From Sphingomonadales bacterium (lineage in GTDB: Bacteria; Pseudomonadota; Alphaproteobacteria; Sphingomonadales; Emcibacteraceae), in NCBI GenBank assembly GCA_011051815.1, contig DRKK01000114.1, positions 1 to 6,224 on the forward strand: 6,224 nucleotides of DNA. Direction: 5' to 3'. The first letter of the stretch is position 1, and the number at the start of each line of letters is the position of its first letter. Below the pieces are notes generated by a model, which was not told the DNA's origin, did not search any database, and saw nothing but the letters and a program-made list of their open reading frames with translations. The translations under genes and the position numbers were made by a program. Positions 1 through 6,224 of the stretch are shown piece by piece.

Positions 1-629
1 GCCGACAGAACTGTGGTGTTGGTGCGTTCATATTCCCGCCATTCCCGGCTGATCTCGCTGGAGGCCAGCACGGAAACTTCGGGCCAGAGTTTGTTAATTT
101 CTGTGACCACCGCCTGCTCATTCTCTGAATTCAGGTAAGCATGCAGGAAACTAATGGCGATGGCCTCTACCCCCTCGGCCTTTAAATAGTCGAGCTGCTG
201 TGAAAGCGGTGACAGGTCCACCGGCTTTTGCACTGCCCCCTTGTAAGTGGTTCGTTCATCCAGTTCCAGCCGCAGGTAACGGTCCACAAAGGGCTTTGGT
301 TTGCGGAAATTAAAGTTAAACAGGTCCGGGCGGTTGCCCCGGGCGATTTCCAGCACATCGCGAAAGCCTTTTGTGGTGATCAGGGCGGTTTTAACCCCCT
401 TGCGTTCGGTCAGCGCGTTGATGATCACCGTGGAGCCATGGGCGAAAAATGTCATCTCCGCCGGTTTCAGACCAGCCTTGTGAATGCTGTCCATGACCCC
501 CTGTTCAAAATTCGGCGGGGTGGTATCGGCCTTGGCGACACGGACCGGGCCGCTTTTGCCCGATGTGGCGTCATAATCATAATAGACAAGGTCGGTGAAA
601 GTCCCGCCCACATCACTTGCTGCACGCAT
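1..629 (-). CDS. Hydantoinase/oxoprolinase family protein (HyuA-like), N-terminal part, cut by window edge
   Basis: This reading frame starts at ATG 629 and stays open to base 1, giving 209 complete codons of a protein whose family members are usually about 650-720 residues. The start of the ASKHA-type nucleotide-binding fold is visible: DVGGTFTD at residues 6-13 (phosphate-binding loop), HGSTVIINALTERKG at 64-78, TTKGFRDVLEIARGNRPDLF at 85-104, an R-x-E/L-x-ER segment at about 120-126, ISFLHAYLNSENE at 159-171 and SSEIS...REYERTNTTVL at 190-208. All are hallmarks of the HyuA/5-oxoprolinase/acetone carboxylase superfamily. These cytoplasmic enzymes use ATP to activate a carbonyl, either to open a cyclic amide (hydantoin, N-methylhydantoin, 5-oxoproline) or to carboxylate a ketone; the visible part does not decide between them. 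They normally act with a HyuB-type subunit, which would lie past base 1. The start is well supported by AAGGA six bases upstream, inside the end of the cupin gene, and by the 2-bp gap to that gene. The missing C-terminus is only the window edge; no frameshift is seen. Confidence 0.93.
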   Translation of the reverse strand, partial: MRAASDVGGTFTDLVYYDYDATSGKSGPVRVAKADTTPPNFEQGVMDSIHKAGLKPAEMTFFAHGSTVIINALTERKGVKTALITTKGFRDVLEIARGNRPDLFNFNFRKPKPFVDRYLRLELDERTTYKGAVQKPVDLSPLSQQLDYLKAEGVEAIAISFLHAYLNSENEQAVVTEINKLWPEVSVLASSEISREWREYERTNTTVLS

Positions 630-631
630 GT

Positions 632-976
632 TTAATCCTTAACTATATTGAGGTTTTCACCGAACAGAACATAAAAAACCTTGCTGTTTCCCTGTGCGGT
701 TGAGGCATGGTCCTCGCCCGCGGGAATGTGAATCACATCCCCGCTTTTACACAGATGTTCACCGTCTTTGGTTTCCAGAAGGAAGCTGCCGTCCAGAACG
801 ATGGAAATTTCATCCTGATCATGGGCCGCCATACCCTCCGCCGGATGGCGCAACCCATCCGAAAAACCGGCAACCCCCACATTCAGGTTGGTGGGCACTC
901 CCGCCGTCCCGGCGATCTCGAATAATTCAGTGATCTCCAGCGTTCCGGGCGGGAGTATGGTTGGATAAATCTTCAT
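632..976 (-). CDS. Small single-domain cupin protein
   Basis: A 114-residue protein made of one cupin beta-barrel with no signal peptide, so probably cytoplasmic. Cupin motif 1 is at about 50-63 (HDQDEISIVLDG at 52-63) and motif 2 at 79-90 fits G-x5-P-x-G-x2-H exactly (G79, P85, G87, H90). Aligning motif 1 to the family pattern HxHx3Ex6G puts the second His at H52 and the Glu at E56, but the first His position is Ala (A50). The protein therefore keeps three of the four usual metal ligands (H52, E56, H90); H44 nearby might substitute. Such small cupins can be dioxygenases, isomerases, lyases or ligand-binding proteins, and the function cannot be assigned from sequence. Placement between a TonB receptor (35 bp upstream) and a hyuA-like gene (2 bp downstream) suggests a role in the same catabolic pathway. 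The ATG at 976 is preceded by AAAAGGGA with a six-base spacer. Confidence 0.88.
   Translation of the reverse strand: MKIYPTILPPGTLEITELFEIAGTAGVPTNLNVGVAGFSDGLRHPAEGMAAHDQDEISIVLDGSFLLETKDGEHLCKSGDVIHIPAGEDHASTAQGNSKVFYVLFGENLNIVKD
636..640 (-). promoter_or_regulatory. Ribosome binding site of the hyuA-like gene
   Basis: On the minus strand AAGGA lies six bases before ATG 629. It sits inside the last codons of the cupin gene, whose stop is at 634-632. This fixes the hyuA-like start and suggests that the two genes are translationally coupled. Confidence 0.7.
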
Positions 977-982
977 AAAAAA

Positions 983-989
983 TCCCTTT
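983..989 (-). promoter_or_regulatory. Ribosome binding site of the cupin gene
   Basis: AAAGGGA on the minus strand lies six bases (all A on the given strand) before ATG 976. The 35-bp gap between the receptor stop and this start shows no hairpin followed by a T-run and no convincing promoter, so the cupin is probably read from the receptor transcript. Confidence 0.55.
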
Positions 990-1011
990 TTCTCAAACTT
1001 ATGGGGCTATT

Positions 1012-3249
1012 CTAGAAGTTCATCTTCACATCAAGATGCCATGTGCGGGGCTGTGCCGGATGGGCAAATCCGCCCAGCACCCATTCGGAATTATAGGCCT
1101 TGTCAGTCAGGTTACGCACCGATCCAATGACCGACCATTTGCCATCCGTATCCTCAAACCCGATACGGGCATTAACCAGATCAAGGGCGCTGCGGGCGGT
1201 GGAGTTTTCCGGATCCCAGAATTGCGCCCCGCGCCGTTCATAATCCACCCGGGCAATCAGGCCCATGGCGTCCGTAATATCCGCCCGATATTGCGCGCCA
1301 AGGTTCAGGGTTGTTTTGGCAATATAGGGGGCCTCATTGCCAATGGTTGCCGGATTGAGGCTATTGGCCAGAATTTCGCTGTCCGTATAGCCGAATGAGG
1401 CATAGACATCCAGACCGCCGCCCACTTTGGCCACGGCCTCTATTTCACCGCCCATAAGCCGGACCTCGTCAATATTGACCAGCGCCTGTGCGCCCACGGC
1501 CCCGATAAAGACAAAATACAAGGGATTGGTTTTGGTATGGAAGAAGGCCGCATTCAACCGCAAACGGTTTTCCATAAGGTCACTTTTGAACCCAACCTCA
1601 AAGGTCTTGGTGATTTCCGCATCCACGGTATCCTTGACCCCGTTCACACCCGCACCCGCCGCCGCCGCACCAACACCGAACTGGTTAAACTGACCACTGC
1701 GAAAACCCTCACCGTAAGAGGCATAAAGATTAGCTGTCTCATTGACCGCATATTTTATGGAAACTTTTGGTTGCAGCTTGTTATAGGTCTTTTCCTGACG
1801 GCAATTCAGCGGCGTGTTGCTACCGCAGCCCGCCGGAACCGCAACCGTATTCAGCGGGGAAATATCCTGCTGACGCTTGTCCTCGTCATAGCGCAGGGCA
1901 AAAGCAATTTCCAAATCTTCCGAGACATTATAAGACGCATTACCGAACAAGGCCCAGGCCCGGTTATTATTATCATCGGCGATAAAGGACAAGGTCGGGT
2001 TTTTCGTGCTGGTGAAATTTGGCAGTCTTTCGATGCGCTCAAAGCCCTGACGGTTGTCATCGCCGGTGGTTGTGGAAATAAACCGGTCGGTCTTCAGATA
2101 ATAGGCCCCAACCATCCATTGCAGCGGCTCCTCCGTATTGGAGGCCATGCGAAATTCCTCGCTCCAAGCATCAACATCCACATATTGAGTCTGTGTGCCG
2201 TCAAAGATGCCGAAAATATCGACCTCATTGGTATAGGGGAACTGATCGCCCTGACCATATTCCGTGACCCGGTTATAAGACAGAATATTGGTAAAGGTTA
2301 CCCCGTCGCCGTCATAGACAACTTTCAGGGATAGCTCATCAATATTGCGCTCATTAAAGCCCAGATTATTGGCGCAGAAGGTTCGCACCACCCGGTCCGC
2401 ATCGGGGGCCGGGCCGCCAAAGGGGTTGGAGGTGTTACACGTGTCGCCATCAAAGGCCACGGACTGGAACTGGAAATTCAGACTGCCACCTTCTGTGCGC
2501 ACCATACTGCCCCGCAGGGTCGCGGTCAGATTTTCCGACGCCGTCCATTCCAGAATACCGCGCAGGGTAAAATCCTGCAGATAATCCGCTTTCTTGTTCA
2601 ACTGAATATTATCCAGATAGCCGCCAATATCCTGATATTTGGCGGCAATGCGGAATTTCAACTTATCGGCCACCAGCGGGCCACCAACAGCCGCCTGAAT
2701 GGCATATTCATTGCCATTGCCGACGGTGCCTCTCACATAGCCTTCCATCTCATCCGTAGGCTGATTTGAGGTAATCAAAATCGCCCCGCCCGCCGCATTA
2801 CGGCCATAGAGCGCCCCTTGCGGGCCACGCAGCACTTCGATGGATTGCATATCGAACATGGCCTGCGTGAACTGACGGTTGTTGATCTGCAACACGCCGT
2901 CAACCACCACGGCCACCGGGGCCTCGCCGTTGCGAACCTGTGACACGCCGCGAATGGTCATAAAGGACACGCCCGCGCTCTGGGAATTGGCCAGCGTCAC
3001 ATTGGGGGTTAATTGCAGGAAATCATCTGCCGTATCAATACGGGAATCCTCAATCGCCTGCGCGGAAAAGGCGGTTTCGCTGAGCGGTACATCCTGCAGG
3101 CTTTCTGACCGCATCCGGGCGGTAACGATAATTTCCTCCAATGTGAAAGCGTCATTCTGGTCGCTATCCTGTGCCAGCGACATCTGTGGGGCCGTAGCCA
3201 TCAGGGCAAAAAGTGATGTGGTGCAAATTTTTCCGAACATGTTGGTCAT
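1012..3249 (-). CDS. TonB-dependent outer-membrane receptor
   Basis: A complete 745-residue receptor, a normal length for the family. Residues 1-26 form a signal peptide with a hydrophobic core and likely Sec cleavage after S-L-A (26). A TonB box, LEEIIVTA, is at 37-44. The plug domain covers about 50-165, with IRGV at 99-102, VVVDGV at 114-119 and the SIEVLRGPQGALYGRNAAGG signature at 136-155. The rest is a 22-strand-type beta-barrel ending in LDVKMNF, with the C-terminal Phe that the BAM machinery recognises. There is no extra N-terminal FecA-type signalling domain between signal peptide and TonB box, so it should transport but not signal through an anti-sigma factor. Two cysteine pairs in the barrel (C271/C292 and C475/C483) lie in loop-like segments and may form extracellular disulfides. 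The substrate is not identifiable: nothing points specifically to siderophore, B12 or sugar, and the neighbouring hyuA-like gene favours an organic carbon or nitrogen source (inference). It is the first gene of the putative receptor-cupin-hyuA operon. Confidence 0.96.
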   Translation of the reverse strand: MTNMFGKICTTSLFALMATAPQMSLAQDSDQNDAFTLEEIIVTARMRSESLQDVPLSETAFSAQAIEDSRIDTADDFLQLTPNVTLANSQSAGVSFMTIRGVSQVRNGEAPVAVVVDGVLQINNRQFTQAMFDMQSIEVLRGPQGALYGRNAAGGAILITSNQPTDEMEGYVRGTVGNGNEYAIQAAVGGPLVADKLKFRIAAKYQDIGGYLDNIQLNKKADYLQDFTLRGILEWTASENLTATLRGSMVRTEGGSLNFQFQSVAFDGDTCNTSNPFGGPAPDADRVVRTFCANNLGFNERNIDELSLKVVYDGDGVTFTNILSYNRVTEYGQGDQFPYTNEVDIFGIFDGTQTQYVDVDAWSEEFRMASNTEEPLQWMVGAYYLKTDRFISTTTGDDNRQGFERIERLPNFTSTKNPTLSFIADDNNNRAWALFGNASYNVSEDLEIAFALRYDEDKRQQDISPLNTVAVPAGCGSNTPLNCRQEKTYNKLQPKVSIKYAVNETANLYASYGEGFRSGQFNQFGVGAAAAGAGVNGVKDTVDAEITKTFEVGFKSDLMENRLRLNAAFFHTKTNPLYFVFIGAVGAQALVNIDEVRLMGGEIEAVAKVGGGLDVYASFGYTDSEILANSLNPATIGNEAPYIAKTTLNLGAQYRADITDAMGLIARVDYERRGAQFWDPENSTARSALDLVNARIGFEDTDGKWSVIGSVRNLTDKAYNSEWVLGGFAHPAQPRTWHLDVKMNF

Positions 3250-3255
3250 TGGTGA

Positions 3256-3264
3256 TCCTCTCCT
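3256..3264 (-). promoter_or_regulatory. Ribosome binding site of the TonB receptor gene
   Basis: AGGAGAGGA on the minus strand ends six bases before ATG 3249. This strong purine tract supports the first Met as the start over the in-frame Met at residue 4. Confidence 0.8.
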
Positions 3265-3293
3265 AAAGAATATTTATGTTTTATGACAGGATA

Positions 3294-3322
3294 ATTATTT
3301 GTATTTTTGGGGCCACATACAA
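3294..3322 (-). promoter_or_regulatory. Candidate promoter of the receptor-cupin-hyuA operon
   Basis: On the minus strand TTGTAT (3322-3317) and AATAAT (3299-3294) are separated by 17 bases, about 45 bases before the receptor ATG. The -10 element matches TATAAT at five of six positions; the -35 matches TTGACA only in part, which would suit an activator-dependent promoter. The placement is reasonable because a terminator for the upstream gene lies just before it. Assignment is by eye; the region is AT-rich and other -10-like words exist. Confidence 0.35.
3299..3322. promoter_or_regulatory. Inverted repeat TTGTAT-N12-ATACAA, candidate operator
   Basis: Two perfect 6-bp arms (3299-3304 and 3317-3322) are separated by 12 bp. 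The arms are centred 18 bp apart, so they are not quite on the same helical face (about 1.7 turns). The dyad overlaps the candidate -35 and touches the -10 of the receptor promoter. A dimeric regulator could bind here. MalT-type regulators classically use short, often directly repeated boxes, so this may belong to another protein or be chance. Confidence 0.3.
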
Positions 3323-3375
3323 GGACCAAGAAGAGTAGAAACCACCGTAATCAGGATAGGTTTTTTGCCCGGATC

Positions 3376-3398
3376 AAAAAAACTACTCCTTTGGGTAG
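3376..3398 (-). terminator. Intrinsic terminator of the LAL regulator gene
   Basis: Read on the minus strand, CTACCC (3398-3393), an AAA loop and GGAGTAG (3389-3383) form a six-pair stem with one bulged A. Seven T residues (3382-3376) follow directly. It begins 17 bases after the regulator stop codon, where a rho-independent terminator is expected. The stem is short and has a bulge, so it may be leaky. Confidence 0.6.
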
Positions 3399-3410
3399 GG
3401 TAAAATACCC
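3398..3410. repeat. Perfect GGGTA-N3-TACCC hairpin next to the terminator
   Basis: On the minus strand, GGGTA (3410-3406), three T and TACCC (3402-3398) form a perfect 5-bp palindrome that begins five bases after the regulator stop codon and shares base 3398 with the terminator stem. A second TACCC copy (3397-3393) forms part of the terminator's left arm, so the GGGTA arm could pair with either copy. Confidence 0.45.
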
Positions 3411-3414
3411 ACGA

Positions 3415-6138
3415 TTAGTTCAGTAATCCTTTTTGCCGGGCGGCAACGATGGCCTTGGTTCTTTTATCCACACCCAGCTTGGCAAAGATATTTTTCAGAT
3501 GGAATTTTACCGTATGCTCGGTCATTTCAAGGGCGCGGGCAATTTCCTTGTTGCTTAACCCGCCCTGAAGTTCGGTCAGAACCTCCATTTCCCGGCTGCT
3601 GAGCAGATCCTGTTGCAACAGGGTGATCTTCTTGATTTTTTTGGCCTTGGCCGCACATTCCTGAAGGAAATTCAGAGCCAGCCGGTCCACATTCTTTTCC
3701 CGCCGCACCGCATGGGTGGCTGAAACCAGCGGAACAATATTATCATTCTCCGTGAAAGGCCGCATGATATTTTCCGGCCAGGCCAGCGCCGCCGCCTCGA
3801 ACAACAGGTCAGAGGCCCGGGCCATATCATTCTGCCGATACGCAAGGTCCGCCTGCAACACCAACACATTAAGCAGAAAACAGTTTGCCCCCACTGACCG
3901 GCAGCAGGCCGCCATATCCATAAGAATTTCTGCCGCCGCCGGATAATTCTGCTGCTTCATATGCCACAGGGCCATGGCCTTGCCCATATATTGATAGGGC
4001 CGCCATTTTTCCGAGGCCACCATCCATTGACCGGGGGCGTATGTTTCTTTCACCTGATACAGGATGCGTTCCCCATCGGTGATATTATCTTCCATGAGGG
4101 CAATCAGCATATGGCAGCAATCAACAAAAACCGCCAGCCGCCCGTTAATCCGTTCGTCAACAACCTTTTGGCATCTGTCCCGAAGCGCCAGAAGGGCGGT
4201 GGTTTTCTTGTCCCGGCACGCCCGGGTCAGCAACATTTCATAGGCCAGAGCATAAACCTCGAACCAGCCGTCAAAATCTTCAATATGATTCAGGGCCCCC
4301 TCTAACCGGCTCAGGTCATCGCCCACCTCTCCCCGCCAGTCCTGCAGGGATAACAGGGAAACATCGGCGGTAAATTTCAGCCCGCTGTCCGAGCCAAAAT
4401 TCTCATCCGCCATATTGCGCGCCTCACGAAAATAAGCTTCGGCCTGCCGCAGGTTTCCCTGATAAAAAGTAAGCTGCCCCAGATGCAGGTAACAATAATT
4501 TATCCCCAGAACGCTGTTGGCCTGGCGCATGGACCGGATCGCGTCCTGAACGAAGGTCATGCCCTTGTCAAATTTCCCCGCCCCCATCATGGTCAGGGCG
4601 CGGGCGCAATTGATCACCCCGAGAGATATGCCATCATTACCATCGGTCTGGGCAATGCGCTGATCCAATATATCAAGGCTGTTGGCGTTATAATTATCCT
4701 CATAGGTATTCTGCAGGATCTCAATCATATCGAAATCCCGCTGAAAGGCCGCCATGTGAGGGCCATATTCCCCGGTCGGTAGCTTGGGATTACAGCGGGC
4801 AAATTCAATATTATTGCGCGCCTCGCGTATGCGGCCATTCTTTTGATAAAGATAGGCCCGAGCCACCTGCATCCGAGGGTAATTATGAAAATGTTCCTCT
4901 GGAATATGGCGCAACAGACTACGCAGAAAACCGATCCCGCCATAGAGAATCAATTCCCAACCCCCGGCCTTTTCAATCAGGTCCACCGCCCGGTCGTAAT
5001 CCTCGGCAAGGCAGGCATGGCGCACCGCTTCAATCAGGTTATTATCCTGCTCAAACCATTCTGATGCCCGCAAATGCAGGGACGCAATCTCTCCGGGATA
5101 GCGGCGACGCAGCATCTCTTTCAGGAAGTCTGAGAACAGATGATGATAGCGCAACCATTTTTTTTCCGCATCAAGGGGGACAAAAAGCGCATTTATACTG
5201 CTGGATTTTTCCAGCTTTTCAAACCCGTCCCTGATCCCGCATACCGCAAAGGCCAGCCCGTCATTGACCCGTTCCAATATGGATGTTTTGATCAGCAGCT
5301 CCTGCACCTCGTCTGCGCATTTATTCATAATCTGTTCGGACATATATTCGGCCAGATGGCCGGATTTGCCGGAAAAAGAATCCACCACCTGATCCCGGTT
5401 ATCTTCGGACCCGATCAATTGCCCGGCCAGCTGTATGGTCACCGGCCAGCCTTCGGTTTTTTCCAGCAGGCTGGAATATTGATCCTCCGTCAGGTCAAGG
5501 TCCAGAACCTGTTTCATTTCAGGCAGGTCAAAGCGCAATTCTTCCGGGCTAAGCTCCACAAGCTGTCCCATAGAGCGCAATTTTGCCAGATCAAGGATAG
5601 GCCGTTCCCGGCTGTTGATCACCAGATGAAAATTATCCGGCATATTATCCAGAAGCCCGTCCATAAATTGATCCACCTCCCGCGCCTTTAGGCGGTGATA
5701 ATCATCAAGGATCAGGACAACATCCCCAGGCGCCTCTGATATTTTGGTGAGCAGAAGGCCAAGGCAAGAGCGGGCCGAGGTATCGGATAGCCCCTGTTCC
5801 GCGAGCATCTCAAGCCGCCCCAGATCAAGGCCCGCAGAAATAAGGGAGAATATAATATAGCAAAGCAGATTATTAATATCGCCGTCGGATTCATCCAGCG
5901 TCAACCAGGCGACCTTGATATTTCTGGACAGGAGCCGTTGCCGCCACTGGCTGAGCAATGTCGTCTTGCCAAAGCCCGCCGGGGCGGTGATCAGGCAAAG
6001 ATTATGCTGTCCCCCCGCATCGAGGGCTGTGATCAGGCGCGCCCGCTCGATGATTGAGACATGGTGACGGGGCGGCATCCATTTGGTGGCGATTACCCAG
6101 CTTTCCAGCCCCGCAGATTTTTCCCGGTCATCCGCCAT
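3415..6138 (-). CDS. LuxR-family ATP-binding transcriptional regulator, MalT type (LAL)
   Basis: A complete 907-residue protein, the expected size for a Large ATP-binding LuxR regulator (MalT is about 900). The N-terminal STAND NTPase has Walker A at about 52-60 (APAGFGKTT) and Walker B at 141-146 (VLILDD), followed by INSRERP at 174-180 and the ELxxEELRF-type segment at 195-203 (VELSPEELRF). A winged-helix stretch follows, including KTEGWPVTIQLAG at 227-239 and RYHHLFSDFL at 330-339. The middle, about 360-830, is an alpha-helical TPR-like array, the usual ligand-sensing part. The C-terminal LuxR helix-turn-helix covers about 846-906, with LSSREMEVL, GLSNKEIARAL, TEHTVKFHLKNIFAKLGV and the final RTKAIVAARQKGLL. 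All key motifs appear intact. Family members switch between an inactive monomer and a DNA-binding oligomer in response to ATP/ADP and an inducer. Activation of the downstream receptor operon is the natural inference. The start is fixed by an in-frame TGA directly before ATG 6138; its Shine-Dalgarno is weak (GAGGG, about 13 bases upstream). Confidence 0.95.
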   Translation of the reverse strand: MADDREKSAGLESWVIATKWMPPRHHVSIIERARLITALDAGGQHNLCLITAPAGFGKTTLLSQWRQRLLSRNIKVAWLTLDESDGDINNLLCYIIFSLISAGLDLGRLEMLAEQGLSDTSARSCLGLLLTKISEAPGDVVLILDDYHRLKAREVDQFMDGLLDNMPDNFHLVINSRERPILDLAKLRSMGQLVELSPEELRFDLPEMKQVLDLDLTEDQYSSLLEKTEGWPVTIQLAGQLIGSEDNRDQVVDSFSGKSGHLAEYMSEQIMNKCADEVQELLIKTSILERVNDGLAFAVCGIRDGFEKLEKSSSINALFVPLDAEKKWLRYHHLFSDFLKEMLRRRYPGEIASLHLRASEWFEQDNNLIEAVRHACLAEDYDRAVDLIEKAGGWELILYGGIGFLRSLLRHIPEEHFHNYPRMQVARAYLYQKNGRIREARNNIEFARCNPKLPTGEYGPHMAAFQRDFDMIEILQNTYEDNYNANSLDILDQRIAQTDGNDGISLGVINCARALTMMGAGKFDKGMTFVQDAIRSMRQANSVLGINYCYLHLGQLTFYQGNLRQAEAYFREARNMADENFGSDSGLKFTADVSLLSLQDWRGEVGDDLSRLEGALNHIEDFDGWFEVYALAYEMLLTRACRDKKTTALLALRDRCQKVVDERINGRLAVFVDCCHMLIALMEDNITDGERILYQVKETYAPGQWMVASEKWRPYQYMGKAMALWHMKQQNYPAAAEILMDMAACCRSVGANCFLLNVLVLQADLAYRQNDMARASDLLFEAAALAWPENIMRPFTENDNIVPLVSATHAVRREKNVDRLALNFLQECAAKAKKIKKITLLQQDLLSSREMEVLTELQGGLSNKEIARALEMTEHTVKFHLKNIFAKLGVDKRTKAIVAARQKGLLN

Positions 6139-6183
6139 TCAAACCGCCGCGCCCTCTGTCCCTTTAAGGCGTGATTTACCCAT
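6139..6183 (-). other. Possible 14-codon leader ORF abutting the regulator start
   Basis: On the minus strand an ATG at 6183 opens MGKSRLKGTEGAAV and ends with TGA at 6141-6139, so that the stop directly abuts ATG 6138 of the regulator in the same frame. No good Shine-Dalgarno precedes it. It could translationally couple the weakly initiated regulator gene, or be chance. Confidence 0.2.
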
Positions 6184-6188
6184 AAACC

Positions 6189-6209
6189 AACCTAACGGGG
6201 CATCAGGTT
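6189..6209. promoter_or_regulatory. Inverted repeat AACCT-N11-AGGTT upstream of the regulator gene
   Basis: A 5-bp dyad with an 11-bp spacer lies about 50 bp before the regulator ATG, in the only upstream DNA visible (6139-6224). It could be an operator for autoregulation. No convincing -35/-10 pair was found in this 86-bp stretch, and short arms like these are common by chance. Confidence 0.18.
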
Positions 6210-6224
6210 AAGCAAGGCATATAC

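Larger units (their letters stand above)
3287..3358. repeat. Direct repeat of CAGGATA flanking the promoter region
   Basis: CAGGATA occurs at 3287-3293 and again at 3352-3358, 65 bp apart start to start, one copy on each side of the candidate -35 element and dyad. Repeated asymmetric boxes upstream of a target gene are the usual layout for MalT-like activators, so these are candidate binding boxes for the adjacent LAL protein. A 7-bp repeat within 165 bp of AT-rich DNA can arise by chance. Confidence 0.22.

Noticed and set aside
1..629. Naming the partial gene as acetone carboxylase, N-methylhydantoinase or 5-oxoprolinase
   Set aside because: The N-terminal 209 residues are shared across these families. 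The regions and partner subunits that separate them are outside the window.
228..635. A 135-codon open frame on the plus strand
   Set aside because: It lies almost entirely opposite the hyuA-like gene, which has unmistakable family motifs on the minus strand in this interval.
632..976. The hypothesis that the cupin is a DMSP lyase or another specific dioxygenase
   Set aside because: The fold is clear, but the first metal His is absent and no residues specific to those enzymes could be recognised, so no enzyme name is justified.
1537..2334. A 265-codon open frame on the plus strand
   Set aside because: It lies wholly inside and opposite the TonB receptor gene, whose protein has clear family motifs. 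The plus-strand translation shows no recognisable domain and is rich in Ile, Arg and Gly, as expected for an antisense shadow.
3361..3381. TTTTTTG/CAAAAAA dyad as a terminator in its own right
   Set aside because: The stem is almost all A-T pairs with a single G-C, too weak for an intrinsic terminator, and no convergent plus-strand gene needs one here.
5140..5691. A 183-codon open frame on the plus strand
   Set aside because: It is antisense to the NTPase region of the LAL regulator. Its Phe/His/Gln-rich translation has no domain and mirrors the coding strand.

Overview
The window carries four protein genes, all read on the minus strand. In order of transcription (right to left on the given strand) they are a large MalT-type LuxR regulator (6138-3415), a TonB-dependent outer-membrane receptor (3249-1012), a small cupin (976-632), and the first 209 codons of a hydantoinase/oxoprolinase-family (HyuA-like) protein that runs off the left edge (629-1). 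No RNA gene, CRISPR array, insertion sequence or phage gene was seen. Nearly everything is coding. The only real gaps are 165 bp between regulator and receptor, 35 bp between receptor and cupin, 2 bp between cupin and hyuA-like gene, and 86 bp upstream of the regulator.

The likely source is a Gram-negative alphaproteobacterium of the sphingomonad/Kordiimonas/Emcibacter sort. The reasons are the style of the TonB receptor (LEEIIVTA TonB box, plug with a RGPQGALYGR motif, no SusC/SusD features), the LAL-type regulator placed beside it, and moderately GC-rich coding sequence with AT-rich intergenic DNA. This is inference; the window holds no taxonomic marker gene.

The region 3250-3414 divides two transcription units. 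It holds a plausible intrinsic terminator for the regulator gene, a perfect GGGTA/TACCC hairpin next to it, a TTGTAT-N12-ATACAA dyad overlapping a plausible promoter, and a strong ribosome binding site for the receptor. Receptor, cupin and hyuA-like gene then look like one operon: the gaps are short, each gene has a Shine-Dalgarno sequence, and no terminator lies between them.

The working model (inference) is a substrate-specific catabolic locus. The LAL protein would sense a small molecule and ATP in the cytoplasm and switch on the operon. The receptor would bring the substrate across the outer membrane. The HyuA-like enzyme, probably with a HyuB-like partner just beyond the left edge, would act on it by ATP-dependent hydrolysis of a cyclic amide or ATP-dependent carboxylation of a ketone. 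The cupin would have an accessory or enzymatic step. The substrate cannot be read from the sequence.
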